A stretch of 64,000 nucleotides of DNA. It comes from Tetranychus cinnabarinus (Eukaryota; Arthropoda; Arachnida; Trombidiformes; Tetranychidae). Shown here piece by piece: positions 1 to 13,092 of this stretch. Position 1 is the first letter of the stretch. Each line of letters starts with the position of its first letter. Under the pieces are notes generated by a model that saw only the letters and a list, made by a program, of their open reading frames with translations, ran no database searches and was not told where the DNA came from. A program made the position numbers and the translations under genes. The DNA is taken from positions 10,803,001 to 10,867,000 of the forward strand of contig WHVY01000002.1 of the NCBI GenBank assembly GCA_022266195.1. The letters are read 5' to 3'.

Positions 1-89
1 TTTTTTTGAAGAGCGAAGGAAATCTCGATTTCGATTCTCGTTTCTCGATTGATTTAGTAATGAGATTTTGTTTTATTTGTTTCGCTTAG

Positions 90-1651
90 AAGAATGCAAC
101 TTCATCGTAATTTAGATCAACCCATTGGCTATCCTCATCGACCTCCTTGCCTTAGACTGGAAACTCGTCGAACCTCAATATCGGTTGACGATGTTGTCCG
201 ACGTACAACCTCTTCTGGAGCCTCCAGTCCTGACATTAATTTACTTCAGGTTCAAGGTAACCTTCCAGGTCGTCGTCATTCAGATAACACCATTCAACCT
301 CCAAGGATATTGATTGCTCCCTCCAGTCCAACAGGTTCCGGTTCCATGTCAAGACGATCAAGCTTTGCCAATCTTCACTTTCGTCGTCATTCAAGTGCAA
401 ATCCAAACGATCCTAAATACAACCAATCAATTTTTTCTGCTTACAGTTTCAAGGTAACACTTAAATGAAAGTGAAAATTATACCCAAGTTTCATTTTTAA
501 TCTCATAATAATCGTTTTAACTTGACAAATCAAATTATCTTAATCAACTTATTCTCAATTTTTCCTCAATATCGAGTTATTAGACATGTTAAAGCTAATT
601 AAGAAGGAAAATCTAGTTTCATCACAATTTCAATGAAATTGAAACAAAGTTATTTTCAGGTTAAATTGAAACAATCTTTTACTGAAACCAATTTCCCTAT
701 TTTCCCAGTACAATGGGTACAGTGTAAATCTCAAAGAAAAATCTTGGAATCTTAAGTTCTGACATTATTCTAGTTTACTTCATTCAACTATTTTCTCTTA
801 TAATTATAATCGAATCAGGATTTTAGTCAATTTATCTTGAGTTTCGTCAACTTTTCTCTTAATAGAAGTTCATTTTTAGCTCAATCTTTCTGCACGCAAG
901 TTTTATCAACATTTCATCAAATCCAAGTTAACCTTTTCAAGTCAATATCGAGCAACTAAATTCAACCATTTTAAGAAAATTCTTGAATCTTGAAAAAATC
1001 TTGAAATCTCGAATCTTTATTTAAATTTTCAAGCAGATAGGAAAGAATCGGATTAAAATTTCAGATTATTGATGAAATTTGATTGTTATACAAATTTTTG
1101 GATTAGTCGAGTTAATTCTTCCTCTTCTTTTGAAAAATTATCTCTTAAATTTTTGAACATTTGAAGATGAAACTTTCTTTTTCTATACATTTCCATGAAA
1201 AGATGTGAACCAGAGATTTCTAGAGATCTTCATTCTTCTTTTCTGTCCTTTTCTCAAACGAATAACATGAAAATGATGTTGAATTCTGTTTCCTTTTATT
1301 CACCTATTCTTTACTCAGCCTTCCCAAGGGATTGACTTTTTCATTCCAAGTTTATCAAATGCAAATCGAAGTCCCAATCACCAATCATCTTCACCAGTTG
1401 GTGGTCGTCGTTACTCAACTGCAGCAGTTTTCAATCAAGGAACCAACTCGACACCTTCAAGTCTCCTTCAAACACTCGGCTCTGGTATGGTAAGTAATCA
1501 AACCCAGACCCAAATTGCCATTAAAAAGATGAAAATTAATACCAATTTATAATTAACTTAACAGCAACAACTTTTTGGTAAATAAAGCTCTCAATATATT
1601 TGGATTATTTGATATTTCCAGCAACTTGAACAATTGCTTATTAAAACTTGA
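90..1651 (+). CDS. 3' end of an unrecognised gene with many RRxS/T motifs (partial at left edge)
   Basis: Three exons can be joined in frame: 90-453 (after an acceptor AG at 88-89; donor GTAACA at 454), 1319-1489 (acceptor ...ACTCAG; donor GTAAGT at 1490) and 1622-1651 (acceptor TTTCCAG), ending in a TGA. Both junctions are phase 0. The first exon is open back to its acceptor, so the ATG at 94 is probably internal and earlier exons lie off the left edge. The product is Ser/Arg-rich and looks disordered. It holds RRTS, RRTT, RRHS, RRSS and RRHS in the first exon (residues 25-100 counted from the ATG) and RRYS in the second, the form of basophilic-kinase (PKA-like) or 14-3-3 sites. The last exon adds only ten codons. 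An alternative acceptor at 1563-1564 would end the protein after six codons, on a TAA overlapping an AATAAA. I do not recognise the family and offer no function beyond a likely phosphoregulated tail. Confidence 0.5.
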
Positions 1652-3821
1652 TCAACTCCTAGTCCCAATGAAGCTCACTGGAGGACAAAATGCGGCCAAT
1701 TTCAATTGTTGATCAAGAAGGCAAAGCGAGAAAAGTTTAATTACAATTTTCTTCTTCTTCTTCTTCTTGGCTAACCTGGCATCAATTAACATTTTAAAGG
1801 TAAACCTGGAAATGGTCAACATGGTCAACAAGAGCTCACTTGAAGCAACGAAGCAACACATTAATTAACTTCTTAACCATTTAATAATAATTTATTCAAA
1901 TTATGTTGTTATATACATGAATATTATTGCTCCTGGTTTATTGACTAAAGGAGTAAAGTTGAAAAAAAAGTGAGAAAACATCTCAACTAATCAAGGCAAT
2001 TATATTTAATCAAAATCTAATTAACATTGAGCTAATCTAAAGTTAGATTTATCATTAACTTTTTAATCAACGTTAATCCAACAGTAAATTGTTTCTTAAT
2101 ATGCAATTCATCAAGAGCTATTAGATGAGCAACACTTTAACTTGTAAATTTTTGCTTTGCTTTTACAACAAAACTTCAACATTAAGTAACCAGATTTTGG
2201 GCTTGATTTGGGTTCAACCTCAACCCATTTGATTAAATGTTGAGTCAACTTTTCTGGTTTAACTTCAAGACTTTACTTTTAGATCAATTTAGTTAGGATT
2301 CAATTAATGATCAACACTTTGATTTATCTCATTTTCCCCTGTCATCTTAACCATTCCTCATGAACATTCCATGATCAGGTGAAATCAATTTTGTTGATTA
2401 AATCCTGTCTATTCTTGGATCCATTTACCTCATAAACCAGGTTAATAATGATGATATTTTTTTGCTGTTCCTTGAGCAAAGAAAGAAAAAAAATGATGAA
2501 AAAGATTGAACTTCATATTCATTTCCATTGGAATCCTATACATTTTTATCTTTCCATCATCATGATCATCAAGATCACTATTTAAGCTCTCGATATATAT
2601 ACATAAATAGAAATATAAATATTAAGAAATGAGAAGAAGCAAAATTATTATTATACAATGATAAATATTATTATCTGTTCAGATGATGATGAATTCAGTG
2701 AAGCTGAAACAATTATTGTTACTATGGGAACATATATATATAAATGAGTAAAATTCATTTCTTTTTTTTTGATGAAACATGATTTTACCTGGAAAATGTT
2801 GTGTTGTTTGAAAAATTGTTTTCCTTTGCTCTTTATTTTGACCCATTTAATGATTACTACTCTTTGTTATTGAACAGCAAACATTTAAATCATCAGCATC
2901 ACTGTGATGCATATTAACTTGATCATCTTCATTGCCATAATCAGTTGATTACTTGGCTTTAATAAGGCTTTAATTTTTGGCTCTGCTCTCATGTAAATTC
3001 ATGAGTTTAACTGGAAATATAAAAGCAAATGAAGCTAAAATGTTTTTATGTTATAACTTGTTGTTGTCACTTGAAAAGACTGTATTAACTGCATTTGAAT
3101 GTAACATAAAAATAAATGTATCATTAATATAAATATTGGTAATTATTATTATAAAGTGACAATGATTGATGGCTTGTAATAAAATATATTATTAAACATT
3201 ATAGTCCATGGTTTATTATAATAAATTGACAAATCAATTTGATTGCTTTATCCATTTGAAATCGACAACATAATTTATGGTTGTAACCAGTTGATCATGA
3301 GGTAAGTTGACGGGTTGAAAGAAACATCTTTTGGGTTCTCTGGTTTTGTCTGGGTTCACTTTGGTCTTTTCTGGTTTCCATATTGTTGTCTCTTGGTTAT
3401 AAATGTATGTGTGCTTTGGTGGGTTTTGGTATAAATTTGACTAATTTATATTTAGAGTAACCAATTAAAGCAAACATGTGTTGTGATTTAGATGAAACAA
3501 TGAATCTCAATTAATCGTCTGGTAAAGCTGAGCATGAAAAATACGTTGAACTGGTGAGTCTTGATTGCCTGGCTAAAAATGTAATGTAAGATGAATCACA
3601 ATCTTCATTAATGATATAACAGGGTAAAGATTTATCTAACGGTTGGAAGTAAATAGAGAAAGGCAAACAAAATGGTTGCCTTGTGATAACTGAAGACGAT
3701 GGTTGATGTTTATGTTTTTTTTTGCAGGCGATAGTGTAATGTTGACTTTGGTGGTTATTTCGTTGGCGGTTGTTAGTTGATGGTTGATGTTGATTATGAT
3801 TCCAGGCTTGGTTTTATTACT
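1652..3821. other. Intergenic, no gene seen
   Basis: AT-rich spacer between the left-edge gene and the four-helix membrane protein. A CTT-type microsatellite lies near 1750-1768. AATAAA occurs at about 3111 on the + strand. I see no convincing coding exon, RNA gene or mobile element. Confidence 0.5.
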
Positions 3822-4304
3822 TTAAAAATGAACATAATCCTGATCATTTGGTAATTTGGGTCGATAGTCTTTGTACCTGTTGATCTCAAAAGCATAATAC
3901 AGACTGAGTGTTGAGGTGGCCACAATTAATATCACCATTAACATTGATACAAGGAAGGAAATGATGTTTTCAAGAAGCAATGTAATTATCAATAAGATGA
4001 ATATTCCAGTTCCGGTAGTTGAGAAGAACAAAAGAGTACAAAATGATTTAAAGAAAACAGCAAACAAACCAAGAGAAAAAACAATGATAGCAATGAAACA
4101 GGATCCACAGAGTATCATAGTAGCCATATCATATTGACTTGGATCAAAGTTGAGATCTTTCTTTGATTCCAATGCCAATCTTTCACTATTTAGGTCAGAT
4201 AATCCGATAAACAGGTAACAAATTGTCAAGAAAAGGTTGACCATCAATAGGCCAGTAACCACTTTACGAAAGGTTTTCATATAAGTCTCATATTGTCGAG
4301 CCAT
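3822..4304 (-). CDS. Small four-transmembrane protein, uncharacterised
   Basis: A single uninterrupted frame of 160 residues starts at an ATG (4304) and ends in TAA, with an AATAAA signal (minus strand, 3818-3813) right after the stop. Hydropathy gives four helices at about residues 13-35, 60-84, 87-111 and 113-138. There is a polar loop of about 25 residues between helices 1 and 2, a short N-terminal basic segment and a polar C-terminal tail of about 20 residues. This topology puts both ends in the cytoplasm. I see no tetraspanin CCG signature, no claudin motif and no signal peptide, so I do not assign a family. The gene is intronless while its neighbours are heavily split, and it lies in tandem downstream of VPS51. 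It could be a lineage-specific membrane protein; the function is unknown. Confidence 0.65.
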   Translation of the reverse strand: MARQYETYMKTFRKVVTGLLMVNLFLTICYLFIGLSDLNSERLALESKKDLNFDPSQYDMATMILCGSCFIAIIVFSLGLFAVFFKSFCTLLFFSTTGTGIFILLIITLLLENIISFLVSMLMVILIVATSTLSLYYAFEINRYKDYRPKLPNDQDYVHF

Positions 4305-5097
4305 AGTCTATAGTGACCAAAAAGGCTTAAGATTACCGAAGAAACCAAGAAACGCAAAACTTTTATCGTTGATAGAAATGAGGTTTGAAATTTGATAAAC
4401 ACTTCAAATTAAGATTTTCAAGTTTGTTAACAGTTTTAATTTTTGGTAAAAGATGATGAAAGTTGATTAAGATTGATGAAAGTTAGTTACTTAAATATGG
4501 TGAAGGATCAAACAGAAATAAAACGTTTCTTTTAGATTGGAAATGATACAATCTTGATAATGCGGTAACTAGGGTGATGTTTCTTGCCTGATAACGCAAA
4601 ATGAACCTTATTTTTCCTATTCTTTCCTATTCTTCGTAAACATGATAATAATGATAAGATGTAAGATTATAATTATTATTAATATTTCTTATTTTCATTA
4701 GTTTCAATTTTTTTTCGTTTTCGCAGAAAATACATGTTACATTGGAATGGTTATGTCTGTGAATTTGTTTACTTGTGTAAACGAAATGTATCAAGATGTT
4801 GGTTAAAGAAGTATTTACAACAGTAAAGAAAAATTTATCTAGATATTTATATTGAAAGATTGGACTGGAATGGGAAGTATCCAATGGTATTGTTCAGTTA
4901 TGATTAACAGATTGATGTATTCGTCATATATTTCTCCATGAATTTGTGTTTTGTATTTAAATTAGCGGGACTCCTCATTTGTATTGCATATACATGTGGG
5001 TTGTCATTGAAAAAAATGATAATTGTGATAGAATAACAGCAAAAATATTTATTAATTTTAATGAAAATGTTGACTAACTAACTTTATTGGATAAATA
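4305..5097. other. Spacer between VPS51 3' end and the four-helix gene
   Basis: The stretch contains the VPS51 polyadenylation signals on the minus strand (AATAAA at 5088-5083 and 5053-5048) and presumably the promoter of the four-helix gene. An 85-codon minus-strand frame at 4627-4884 has no features that convince me it is coding. Confidence 0.45.
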
Positions 5098-8092
5098 CTA
5101 TTGACCATCACACAACCTCTCGATTATCTGAAATGAGATGAAAAAAGGTTAATTACCAAGTCAATCATGGAAGCTTTTGAAAAAATTTCAAACTTACGCT
5201 CATTTCCATGAGAACAGGCTCAACACATCGATTTATTGTACTCCTAAGAACTTCATCAATCATGCTATGAACCAAACTGAGAAGAGACAAAGATCATTAT
5301 AAACAGAGATTTAAATATGTTTGTACAATCAACTTACTTTTCATCTGTGACAAAACGCCATAAATGAGTTTGAAGATAATACAAATCAACTTGGACCTGC
5401 TGTAATCCAAATGTACTGAATGTACAAAGGCGAACTGATTCGAGGAATGTCTGATTTTAAAAATAAAATAGTCAAGTTAAAAATTTTTCAGATTCGTTAG
5501 GATAAAGCAAACCTTTAGTCCTATTTTGATAATTCCCGTAACAATGGATAGCTTTGAAAACTCGACTAAGCTGAAAATTTCGATTCGCTCTCCAAATAGT
5601 TTTTGAATATTGCTTATCAAACTATTGTCAATAGTGCTGAAAAGTAAATAGAATAAAATTAGTCACTTTTAAAAGATTAAAGTATATTAAAGTTACCTTG
5701 CACCATATGAACTCCAGTTGGATCGACTATATGATCTAGAAGAGGGAAGTCCAATTCCACTCATAGCATTACGACTTCTACTTGAGTCTGAACTCCTTTC
5801 AGTCCTTGATCCTTCCTCATACAGTTGGGCCACTTGACTATCAATTAATGAAACATCCTCGACTACTCTTTTCATCACAGATCTTACTGAACGTGGCTCA
5901 ACTCCACTGGACCAGTCTCTTGTCTCTATTGACTTTTTAATCATTTGAGATAAACTATGGCCTTCCAGTCGCACATAGTTATTGATTAAATTTTGAGCAC
6001 AATCTTTAGCTGCTTGCTTGAGTTCGGTGAGGTGAGGGTAGGGTTTCATATCACGAGAAATGTATAGTTGTTCTTCAGTAAAATTAATTAAATAGCTGAT
6101 CATGGTAAGGTCCAAGTCTAAGTTGAGACGGGAAAGTAAAAGAACTAAAAGTGGAGTTCCAGATGAATTAGCTCGCTGATGTTCCGATGAAAGTGAGATT
6201 ACATGTTTAAGCATCGAAGCAACCACTTTTTCTCTAACATCAAGGATGAAATCATCACGAAAATTGGTTTTAATTAAAAATGATAGATCTGGAGCTGAGA
6301 AAACACTCAAACTTTTAACAGTGTTCTTAATTGATTCACTTAATGAAGTCTCCAACGAAACAACAATATCAGATAATGATGTTTTGTCCTCAGCTTCGTG
6401 TGATGTTAAACTGACAATTGCATGACGAGCGTTGACCAGTTCTTCGTGAAATTTAGTTTTAGAAAGTTCCAATGCTTTAGAGCATTGAGCTGCACTTGAG
6501 TCCCAAATAATATTGAATGCATCACTGGTGAAATTTTGATACCCGAATATATTAGACAAAGCCTGGAGACGTCGATATAAACGATCCAGTGAGCGCACAA
6601 AAAATGCTATCTCTAGAGTGTTGAAGGGTTCTATTGATAAGCGAGTTTTGATTTGACTAAAGAAAGATTCCATCAATGTATTGACAAAAGTTTTCAAGTT
6701 ATCGATCAAATGATTTTCATCAACACTATCATTCAGAGCAAGCTTCTGGATGAAAATTTCCTTGTAAGAGGTAATTATAGCTGATAAGTTACTGGCAAAA
6801 CCATTCGAGGCCACATCCATGTATTCGAGTATATCCATTTTTTGAATATCCTCAGACGTTGACTTTTGTTGTTGAATAAAATTATTTGTCTCTTTTTCAA
6901 GTTCAGCTAAATTAACATTTAATGCCTTCTTTGATCTGCAATTAAAATGGAGACAAAACGAAAATCTCTAAAATAATTATCACAAGTAATCATATTTCAC
7001 TCACGTTTCAAGGAAAGCAGATGAAAGTTGTAAAGGTGATTCTTTAAGACCTAACAATAGGTTGATGGTAATTGCAAGTTGCTGGGTGTTGATCTGCAAA
7101 TAAAATGAAATTTTTGAACCATGTCACAAAATAAGAGAGAAAGTATTACTCACGTCACTGTCTTGAAGTTGATTATACAATTCTTGTCTCAATTTATCTA
7201 GAATTTGTTCACATTCATGATCGATGGCTTCAATTGATGGAAAATGTGAATATCTTGAGAGAGTTCCAACTGCTTGATTATAAGCAGCAATGGCTTCGTC
7301 AAATTTTTTTTCTTCGATGTACGTTTTCATCTTAGGCGGGAGGTCAAAAAGAAATTGAAGTTTCTTTAAAACACCATCGGTAGCAGATAATTTAGACAAA
7401 TCTTGACGACGAGTGGCCAAATTTTTTGAAATTTCTTCGCTTGAAACTGTTATCTTTTCCATATTAGATGATAGCTCTGCTAATTGTTCTTCCATTTTAT
7501 CAAAATGGTTACTCATCTATAATATTCAAAAAATGTAAAGACGGTAAAAAATATAATCATGATCTGTGATGCATTAAATTCAAGTTAACTGTATTAAGAT
7601 AAATGTTCGAAATAGTAACCTTTTTTATTGTTTGAGTAGCATTGATGAACTTGTTGTAATTTTCATAGACCAAAGTTTGCATCTCATTGTCAAGGCTTTG
7701 AATCTGTCGACGTAATACATCTTCTTTGTCCATTAATTGAGAAATATTGCATTCTTTAAGAAGCTAAAAGAAACAAGGAGGCGAATAAGAAATCTTGCTA
7801 AAGGAGTGTCTTGCAAATTTGGTGACAACTTACTTTGCTCAAATATAGGTCAGCATTAAAATCAGGACTATTGACATTGAATAGGTCACCAATATCAATA
7901 CTTCCATTCTCAGGAATCATTTCTTCGGGTTTGTAATACTCTTTCAAAAGGAACTTCTTTTCACGAGAAGTTTTACCAGAACCTGTGTTGAAAGATGACA
8001 ACATTAGCAAAATAGAGTAAATATTTCTCTCTGATTTTAGATTAATGGCAGGAATGAAATGAAATAATCAATGACTAACCTGAAGAAGACAT
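5098..8092 (-). CDS. VPS51: VPS51, subunit of the GARP/EARP tethering complexes
   Basis: Complete gene of about 780 residues (human is about 782) in ten exons: 8092-8080, 7982-7834, 7763-7620, 7516-7154, 7093-7005, 6935-5697, 5636-5513, 5450-5338, 5276-5198 and 5127-5098. All boundaries are GT-AG and all phases agree. Diagnostic stretches are MQTLVYENYNKF in exon 3, the LKKLQFLFDLP region in exon 4, SIETRDW...EPR and VMKRVVED late in exon 6, and SNIQKLF plus TGIIKI in exon 7. The N-terminal part is coiled coil, and in this family the N-terminus binds a syntaxin of the trans-Golgi network. The protein acts with VPS52, VPS53 and VPS54 (GARP) or VPS50 (EARP) in tethering endosome-derived vesicles. 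Exon 1 encodes only MSSS plus one base. Its start lies 556 bp from the divergent UBE2M start, so the promoters may be shared. Confidence 0.95.
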
Positions 8093-8648
8093 TTTTACGA
8101 TGAAAAATTGATAAATCCAGATTTAGGCTTAAACCAGCAATAAAATGAAAAATGGCTTAAGATGACAACAATTGACACCATATGTTTTCTATTACCATGG
8201 TAACACTAGTTTACATTAACTTTGGATGAAATTTTTTGACAATTTCAATGAAAGAATTCAGTTCATTTAAACGACACTCAAAAATTTTAAAATTTCATTG
8301 ACATTAATTAAAAGTCTGTTTATTTCTTTAGATTTAGACTTGGAGATTTTTATTTAATTTTAAAATTATCCTGAATTTTCAATAGTATTAAATTCGATAG
8401 ATGGCAGTGCTATCTCAAAGATCTACAAAAATTAACATCTGATTATTAAATCTTTTTTCACTTAACCAATCTTTTTATATCTTTACTTTTTACTCACTGT
8501 CAATATTCCTGATAAAGAGTCAAGTAAAGTTTAAAGTCGCAATTAATTGAATTTTGTTGATTGTTATATAATTTATCATTTAGTCCAGCTCTCTTAGTGT
8601 CTAACCATTCCTCAAGTTTATTGCTCAAAGTTATTAGGCTTATAAACC
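8093..8648. promoter_or_regulatory. Bidirectional intergenic region between VPS51 and UBE2M
   Basis: The two start codons face away from each other across 556 bp with no coding exon between them, so this stretch must hold both 5' UTRs and both promoters. The clearest element is the near-palindrome ATTACCATGGTAAC at 8191-8204. I see no obvious TATA box placed to serve either gene. Confidence 0.6.
8191..8204. promoter_or_regulatory. X-box-like palindrome upstream of VPS51
   Basis: ATTACCATGGTAAC matches the RFX/DAF-19 X-box pattern GTHNYYATRRNAAC except at the first base. It lies about 100 bp upstream of the VPS51 start codon. VPS51 and UBE2M are not classical cilium-only genes, so this may be chance or a site for another palindrome-binding factor. 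Confidence 0.35.
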
Positions 8649-9595
8649 ATGATTAAGCTGTTCTCATTGAAAAACCAGAAAAAAGATGGTGATGGCTCTA
8701 ATAAATCGGAATCTAGTCAGAAAAGAGCTTCAGCAGCTCAATTAAGGATTACAAAAGGTTTGTTTCATTTTCCTATACATACAGAAATTCAAATTATCCA
8801 ATTATTTGGACTCTAATAAACCAAGTTTGTTAATTTTGATTATATCTTCTCTCTTTCTCTCTATCCTCTTTCATACTCCATTTCAGATATCAATGAACTA
8901 ACTCTACCTAAAACATGTAATATTGAGTTCCCAGACCCGGATGATTTACTTAACTTTCAACTAGTTATTATGCCAGATGAGGTAATAATACTCTGTTTTA
9001 TTATTTTTTTAATAATTTAAATGCACAATAGCTGAACAAGATTGTTCTTATACTATTTTATTTATTATGGTTAGGCTATTTATTTTCTTTGTTTTATTAA
9101 CCTTGCAAATTTGCTAATACAATCAAAGTCATTTTAAAAGTTTATTTTTTCTCTTCTTATTTTCAGGGCTTCTACAAGGGTGGTAGATTTATATTTAGTT
9201 TCAAAGTTAGCCCTAATTATCCTCACGATCCACCGAAAGTAAAATGCAAGACAAAGGTATTCCACCCAAATATCGATCTCGAAGGAAATGTTTGTCTAAA
9301 TATTCTTCGTGAAGACTGGAAACCCGTTCTTACCATAAATTCGATTGTTTATGGTTTACAATATCTCTTTTTGGTAAGTGTTATGAATTAAATCGTCAGT
9401 AACTCATCGCCGTTTAATTTTCTAACTTATTACTTATTATCTATTTAACAGGAACCCAATCCTGAAGATCCACTGAATAAAGAAGCTGCAGATATGCTTC
9501 AAAATAACCGACGAATGTTTGAGCAACATGTGAGAAAAGCAATGCAAGGTGGTTCTATCGGAAACACATCTTTCGAGAGATGTCTAAAGTGCTAA
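8649..9595 (+). CDS. UBE2M: NEDD8-conjugating enzyme UBC12 (UBE2M)
   Basis: Complete gene of 184 residues (human 183) in four exons: 8649-8757, 8887-8981, 9167-9373 and 9452-9595. Introns are GT-AG with consistent phases. The N-terminus MIKLFSLK is the family's docking peptide for the NAE1-UBA3 E1, and the KRASAAQLRI segment is also typical. The UBC core carries the HPN motif followed by NVCLNILREDW, with the catalytic cysteine at residue 111 as in human UBC12. The C-terminus FERCLKC is one cysteine longer than in the human protein. The enzyme takes NEDD8 from the E1 as a thioester and, with RBX1 and DCN1-type cofactors, passes it to cullins, which activates cullin-RING ubiquitin ligases. It is head-to-head with VPS51 and convergent with IFT81, 277 bp separating the stop codons. 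Confidence 0.97.
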
Positions 9596-9872
9596 TGCTC
9601 AGCAACATCTAACGAAATGAAAGTTGTTATGTCTTACTGTAACTGATGAATAACCTACAGCAACATTAATACCACACTTTTATCATTTCTACTCTTTGTC
9701 ATCACCATTACTCTTTTCATCACTTATTCTCAATCAATAATTCAAAATGCAGCATCATAATAGAAACAGCAACAAATGTTTTAATACAATTACAAGCAGT
9801 GTATTTGTTTTGCTCAAAGCATGAATGGGATGTTAAACAAGATTTTGTTTATTGAGTTTTGACCATTCCTGT

Positions 9873-12800
9873 TTACAGAATAAGATGGTCCTTTTTTTCT
9901 TGTGATGGATGAAGAATCAGCTCTTTTCGCCTTTCAAAGCACTCATTTTTAACTCTCATCAATTCTTTCAGATCCTGCCACATTTTTGATTGTTTCTTAG
10001 CATTGTTCTCGTTATCTTGTAATTCTTTCATCCTTATCCTCAGATCATTTCTCACATCCTCCTCATTTGCGATATCCTTTTCTATCTTGACTCTGAAAAA
10101 AAACAAAAAAGAGTGTAAGAGATTCAAAAAAGAATACAAGATGAAATAAGAAGCAGAATAAAGCATAATTATATGGAAAATAAAAAACTATAAGGAATTT
10201 ACAATTCTAACATGATGTTGATTTATTTCTTTAAAATAACTATTAGATCGAAATGTAAACTTACAACCAACTTTTTTCTCTATCATCGACAGCATTGGCC
10301 ACATAATAACGAAGTTCAAGATCAACCAAAGACTGGATAGCATTTAAAGCTTCTAATTCCATCTCGAGTATAAATTTTGTCGATAAAAGAGAGTTTGATT
10401 CGTGCCTCATTTTCTTAACTATTGATTCAATTTTAACGATATTAGATTCCAAATTAGCTGCCAATGAATCATATTTGGATTTCTTTCGATCACAATCCAT
10501 TTGTAGATCTTGACATTGCTGTCTCAAGGGGCGAAGATCTTTAACTAATGGAGCCAGTTCACTTTTCTTAGCATTAATTTGCTCTGTCAATTCATTAATT
10601 GTGGATCTTAAGTCTTCTGTATCTTGTTCTTCATTATCATCTATTTCTTGTTGTTTATCAGATTCATTTTGAGACGTAAAATATCCAGCGATTCCTCTTT
10701 GCTCTTCAAGTGTAATCAATATTTGACGCAATCGTGTCCATTTTTCCTTTAAAATCTCGTCAGTTCTTGTTAAAATGGCCGATTCTGTGCGAATTTCTGC
10801 CAATTCTCGTCTTTTTTGTTTGTAATCGTTTCCTTTGTTACGGACATCATTCACAAATTTTTTCAACTATAAATTATATAGACTATATTAATAACAAAGA
10901 AAAATACTTATTCTTTGGCAATTAATGTAATAATTATAGTGATCACCTCTTCTCCTTTCAGTATCTCTTCTCCATCAAACATTTGCTTTTTTTCCTCTAG
11001 CTTCTTGTTGAGTTCCTCCAATTCATATTCAGCTTCCTTAACGATTTCTTGTAAATTTGAACGTTTTTTGGATACAAGAGCAGCCTAAAACGAAAATGTT
11101 GATTTTCAGTTAATAATTTCGATAAAATCTTGGAATAGATTGGAAAAAATACGAACTTACACTTTGTCGTACAAGAGCTAATTTTTCATCATCAGCATCA
11201 TCGTTAGTCAACATTTTCTTTTCGATTGTTTCATTGATCTCTCGATTTAAAGTTTGAATTTTACTTTTGATTTTCTCAAGAAAATTAGGTAAAACTTCTG
11301 GTTGGGATTGTATCTCTTGAATGTCTGATATATAACGTTCTATAGAGGCTAACTCCTGAGGTAAGATTTCCTTGACCAAGCGTTGTTTAGCTTCAACTTC
11401 TTCTTCCAATTTTTCCAGAATATCTTGAGGTGTAACACCCATTTGACGTTGCATCTGAGCTGTCTTCAATCGAACCTTTAGCTTGCTCATCTTTTCATTA
11501 ATAGATTCCAACTACAAGAAAAAATTGATGAAAAAAGTATAAAAGATTTAAGTGTTTTATCATTCTAATAGATGGAATCAGCGTATACAACAGAAAAACT
11601 TACTTCAATAGTCTGTGAACGTATTTGTCTTGAAAGATTGTCATTCTTTTCTTTCTCCTCTCGATAAGTTTGCACCAAACGGAAAAAGGCAGGATCCCGA
11701 TTAATATCAACCTGTCAAATGATGAAAATGAAGTTGACCAATTAACCAACAAAGACAAAATTCACCTTTCGTTTGATGGCCAACAATTTCTCTTGGATCG
11801 TTTCCTTTTCATCTTCCATTGATTTAATATCGCGTTGTAACTCTTGGATTGAGCTTAAACTCTTCTTCAAATTCTGATTCATGCTATGGACCATTTTGAA
11901 ATTTTCAATCAGCTGTTCATACTGTTAATAAGAAAATCAAATAATTAAAATATAATCCATGATTAAACACATAAGAATATGAATGAAAAGTATGACAAAA
12001 TGGTTTGAATACCTGTTCGTACAATTGAACAATATCTTGGTCTCCTTCCACGTCCGGGGAAACCTCAATTTTAACTAAAAATCGTGCCAAATAAGCTCGT
12101 TGTTTAAGCTCAGTCAGTTTACTTAACAGGTAGTTGAAAATGTGAGTATACGTATTCCTTTCACCGGAAATTAAATTTTGCCGGAATAAGCTCCTGTAAG
12201 GTGATATTTAATATACATGGAGTAAAAATAAAATATTTTCAATAGCAATAAAAATATAGTTATGACTGGCTTCTTTTTGTTTGGACTTGTTTAGAGTAAT
12301 GCTGGTCCTAGTGAGCAAACAAAGATTTCTGACTTGCAGTTAATTGTGAACTATGTGATTGTTTACCGATAAATTGTGATAAAAAAGCAGATGATGATTA
12401 CAATGATGACAATAAAGCAAGAAAGAGGAATCAGAAGGTAAAAAAAGAGAGATGCAAAAGAGCTTAAATCAACTTACGGTTCAATATTAGATGGTGGAGT
12501 ATACTTAAGAATACGGAGCATTTCCATTATTTTGATAACAACCTCTTCACCATCGGAAATCTCTAGAATATCTGAGGTAATCTGATAAAAGTAAACGTAA
12601 TAATATTAATAACAATACCAAGATGAAAGGAAAATTGCAAAATTGTCTCTTTTAGGTTGCCCATTTTCATGTTCAACTTGTCGATTTTTAAACGTAAAAG
12701 ATTACAAGTTTACTTTTTCTCCATATTAACGAAGATAAAACTTGAACGATTTCAATTGTAAAACATTGTTAAAGCATTTTTCATAGCATTCACGTAATAA

Positions 12801-12993
12801 ACCAAACAAACCAATTCATGATGCACTGAAAATTAGAAGCAAAAAGACTTACCGTTTCATCAATAACATGAAAGATGTCAAACAAAATTTGAATCCTTTG
12901 TTCACCTGTAAGATTATCATAAGTAACCAGGTTTAAATTTTTCTTGAATGGCTCTTTATTCAACTCGCTAATAATAAACTTGATACTCTCCAT
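9873..12993 (-). CDS. IFT81: Intraflagellar transport protein IFT81
   Basis: Complete gene of about 666 residues (human 676) in nine exons: 12993-12853, 12581-12478, 12193-12013, 11921-11766, 11711-11604, 11511-11161, 11084-10947, 10866-10265 and 10092-9873. All phases are consistent. The N-terminal calponin-homology-like region shows the family's IKFII..LNKEPF and YLARFL stretches; in this family it binds tubulin together with IFT74. The rest is long heptad-rich coiled coil with the conserved ILKGEE, QRGIAGYF and KMWQDLKELM segments, and the C-terminus DHLIL mirrors human DRLIL. An AATAAA lies 20 bases after the stop (9853-9848, minus). IFT81 belongs to the IFT-B core and carries tubulin into cilia; in arthropods this means sensory-neuron cilia and sperm. 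Exons 6 and 8 begin with TTG after an acceptor, so apparent ORF starts there are not real starts. Confidence 0.95.
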
Positions 12994-13092
12994 AATTAGT
13001 TAAATGATAATAATTAAACAAAGATATTAAACAAATCACAATCTAAAAAAGACTAAAACTGGTTAAAAGCGTTACAGACAAAACAAAAACCG

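Noticed and set aside
10734..10925. Plus-strand frame over IFT81
   Set aside because: Shadow of the confirmed antisense IFT81 exon.
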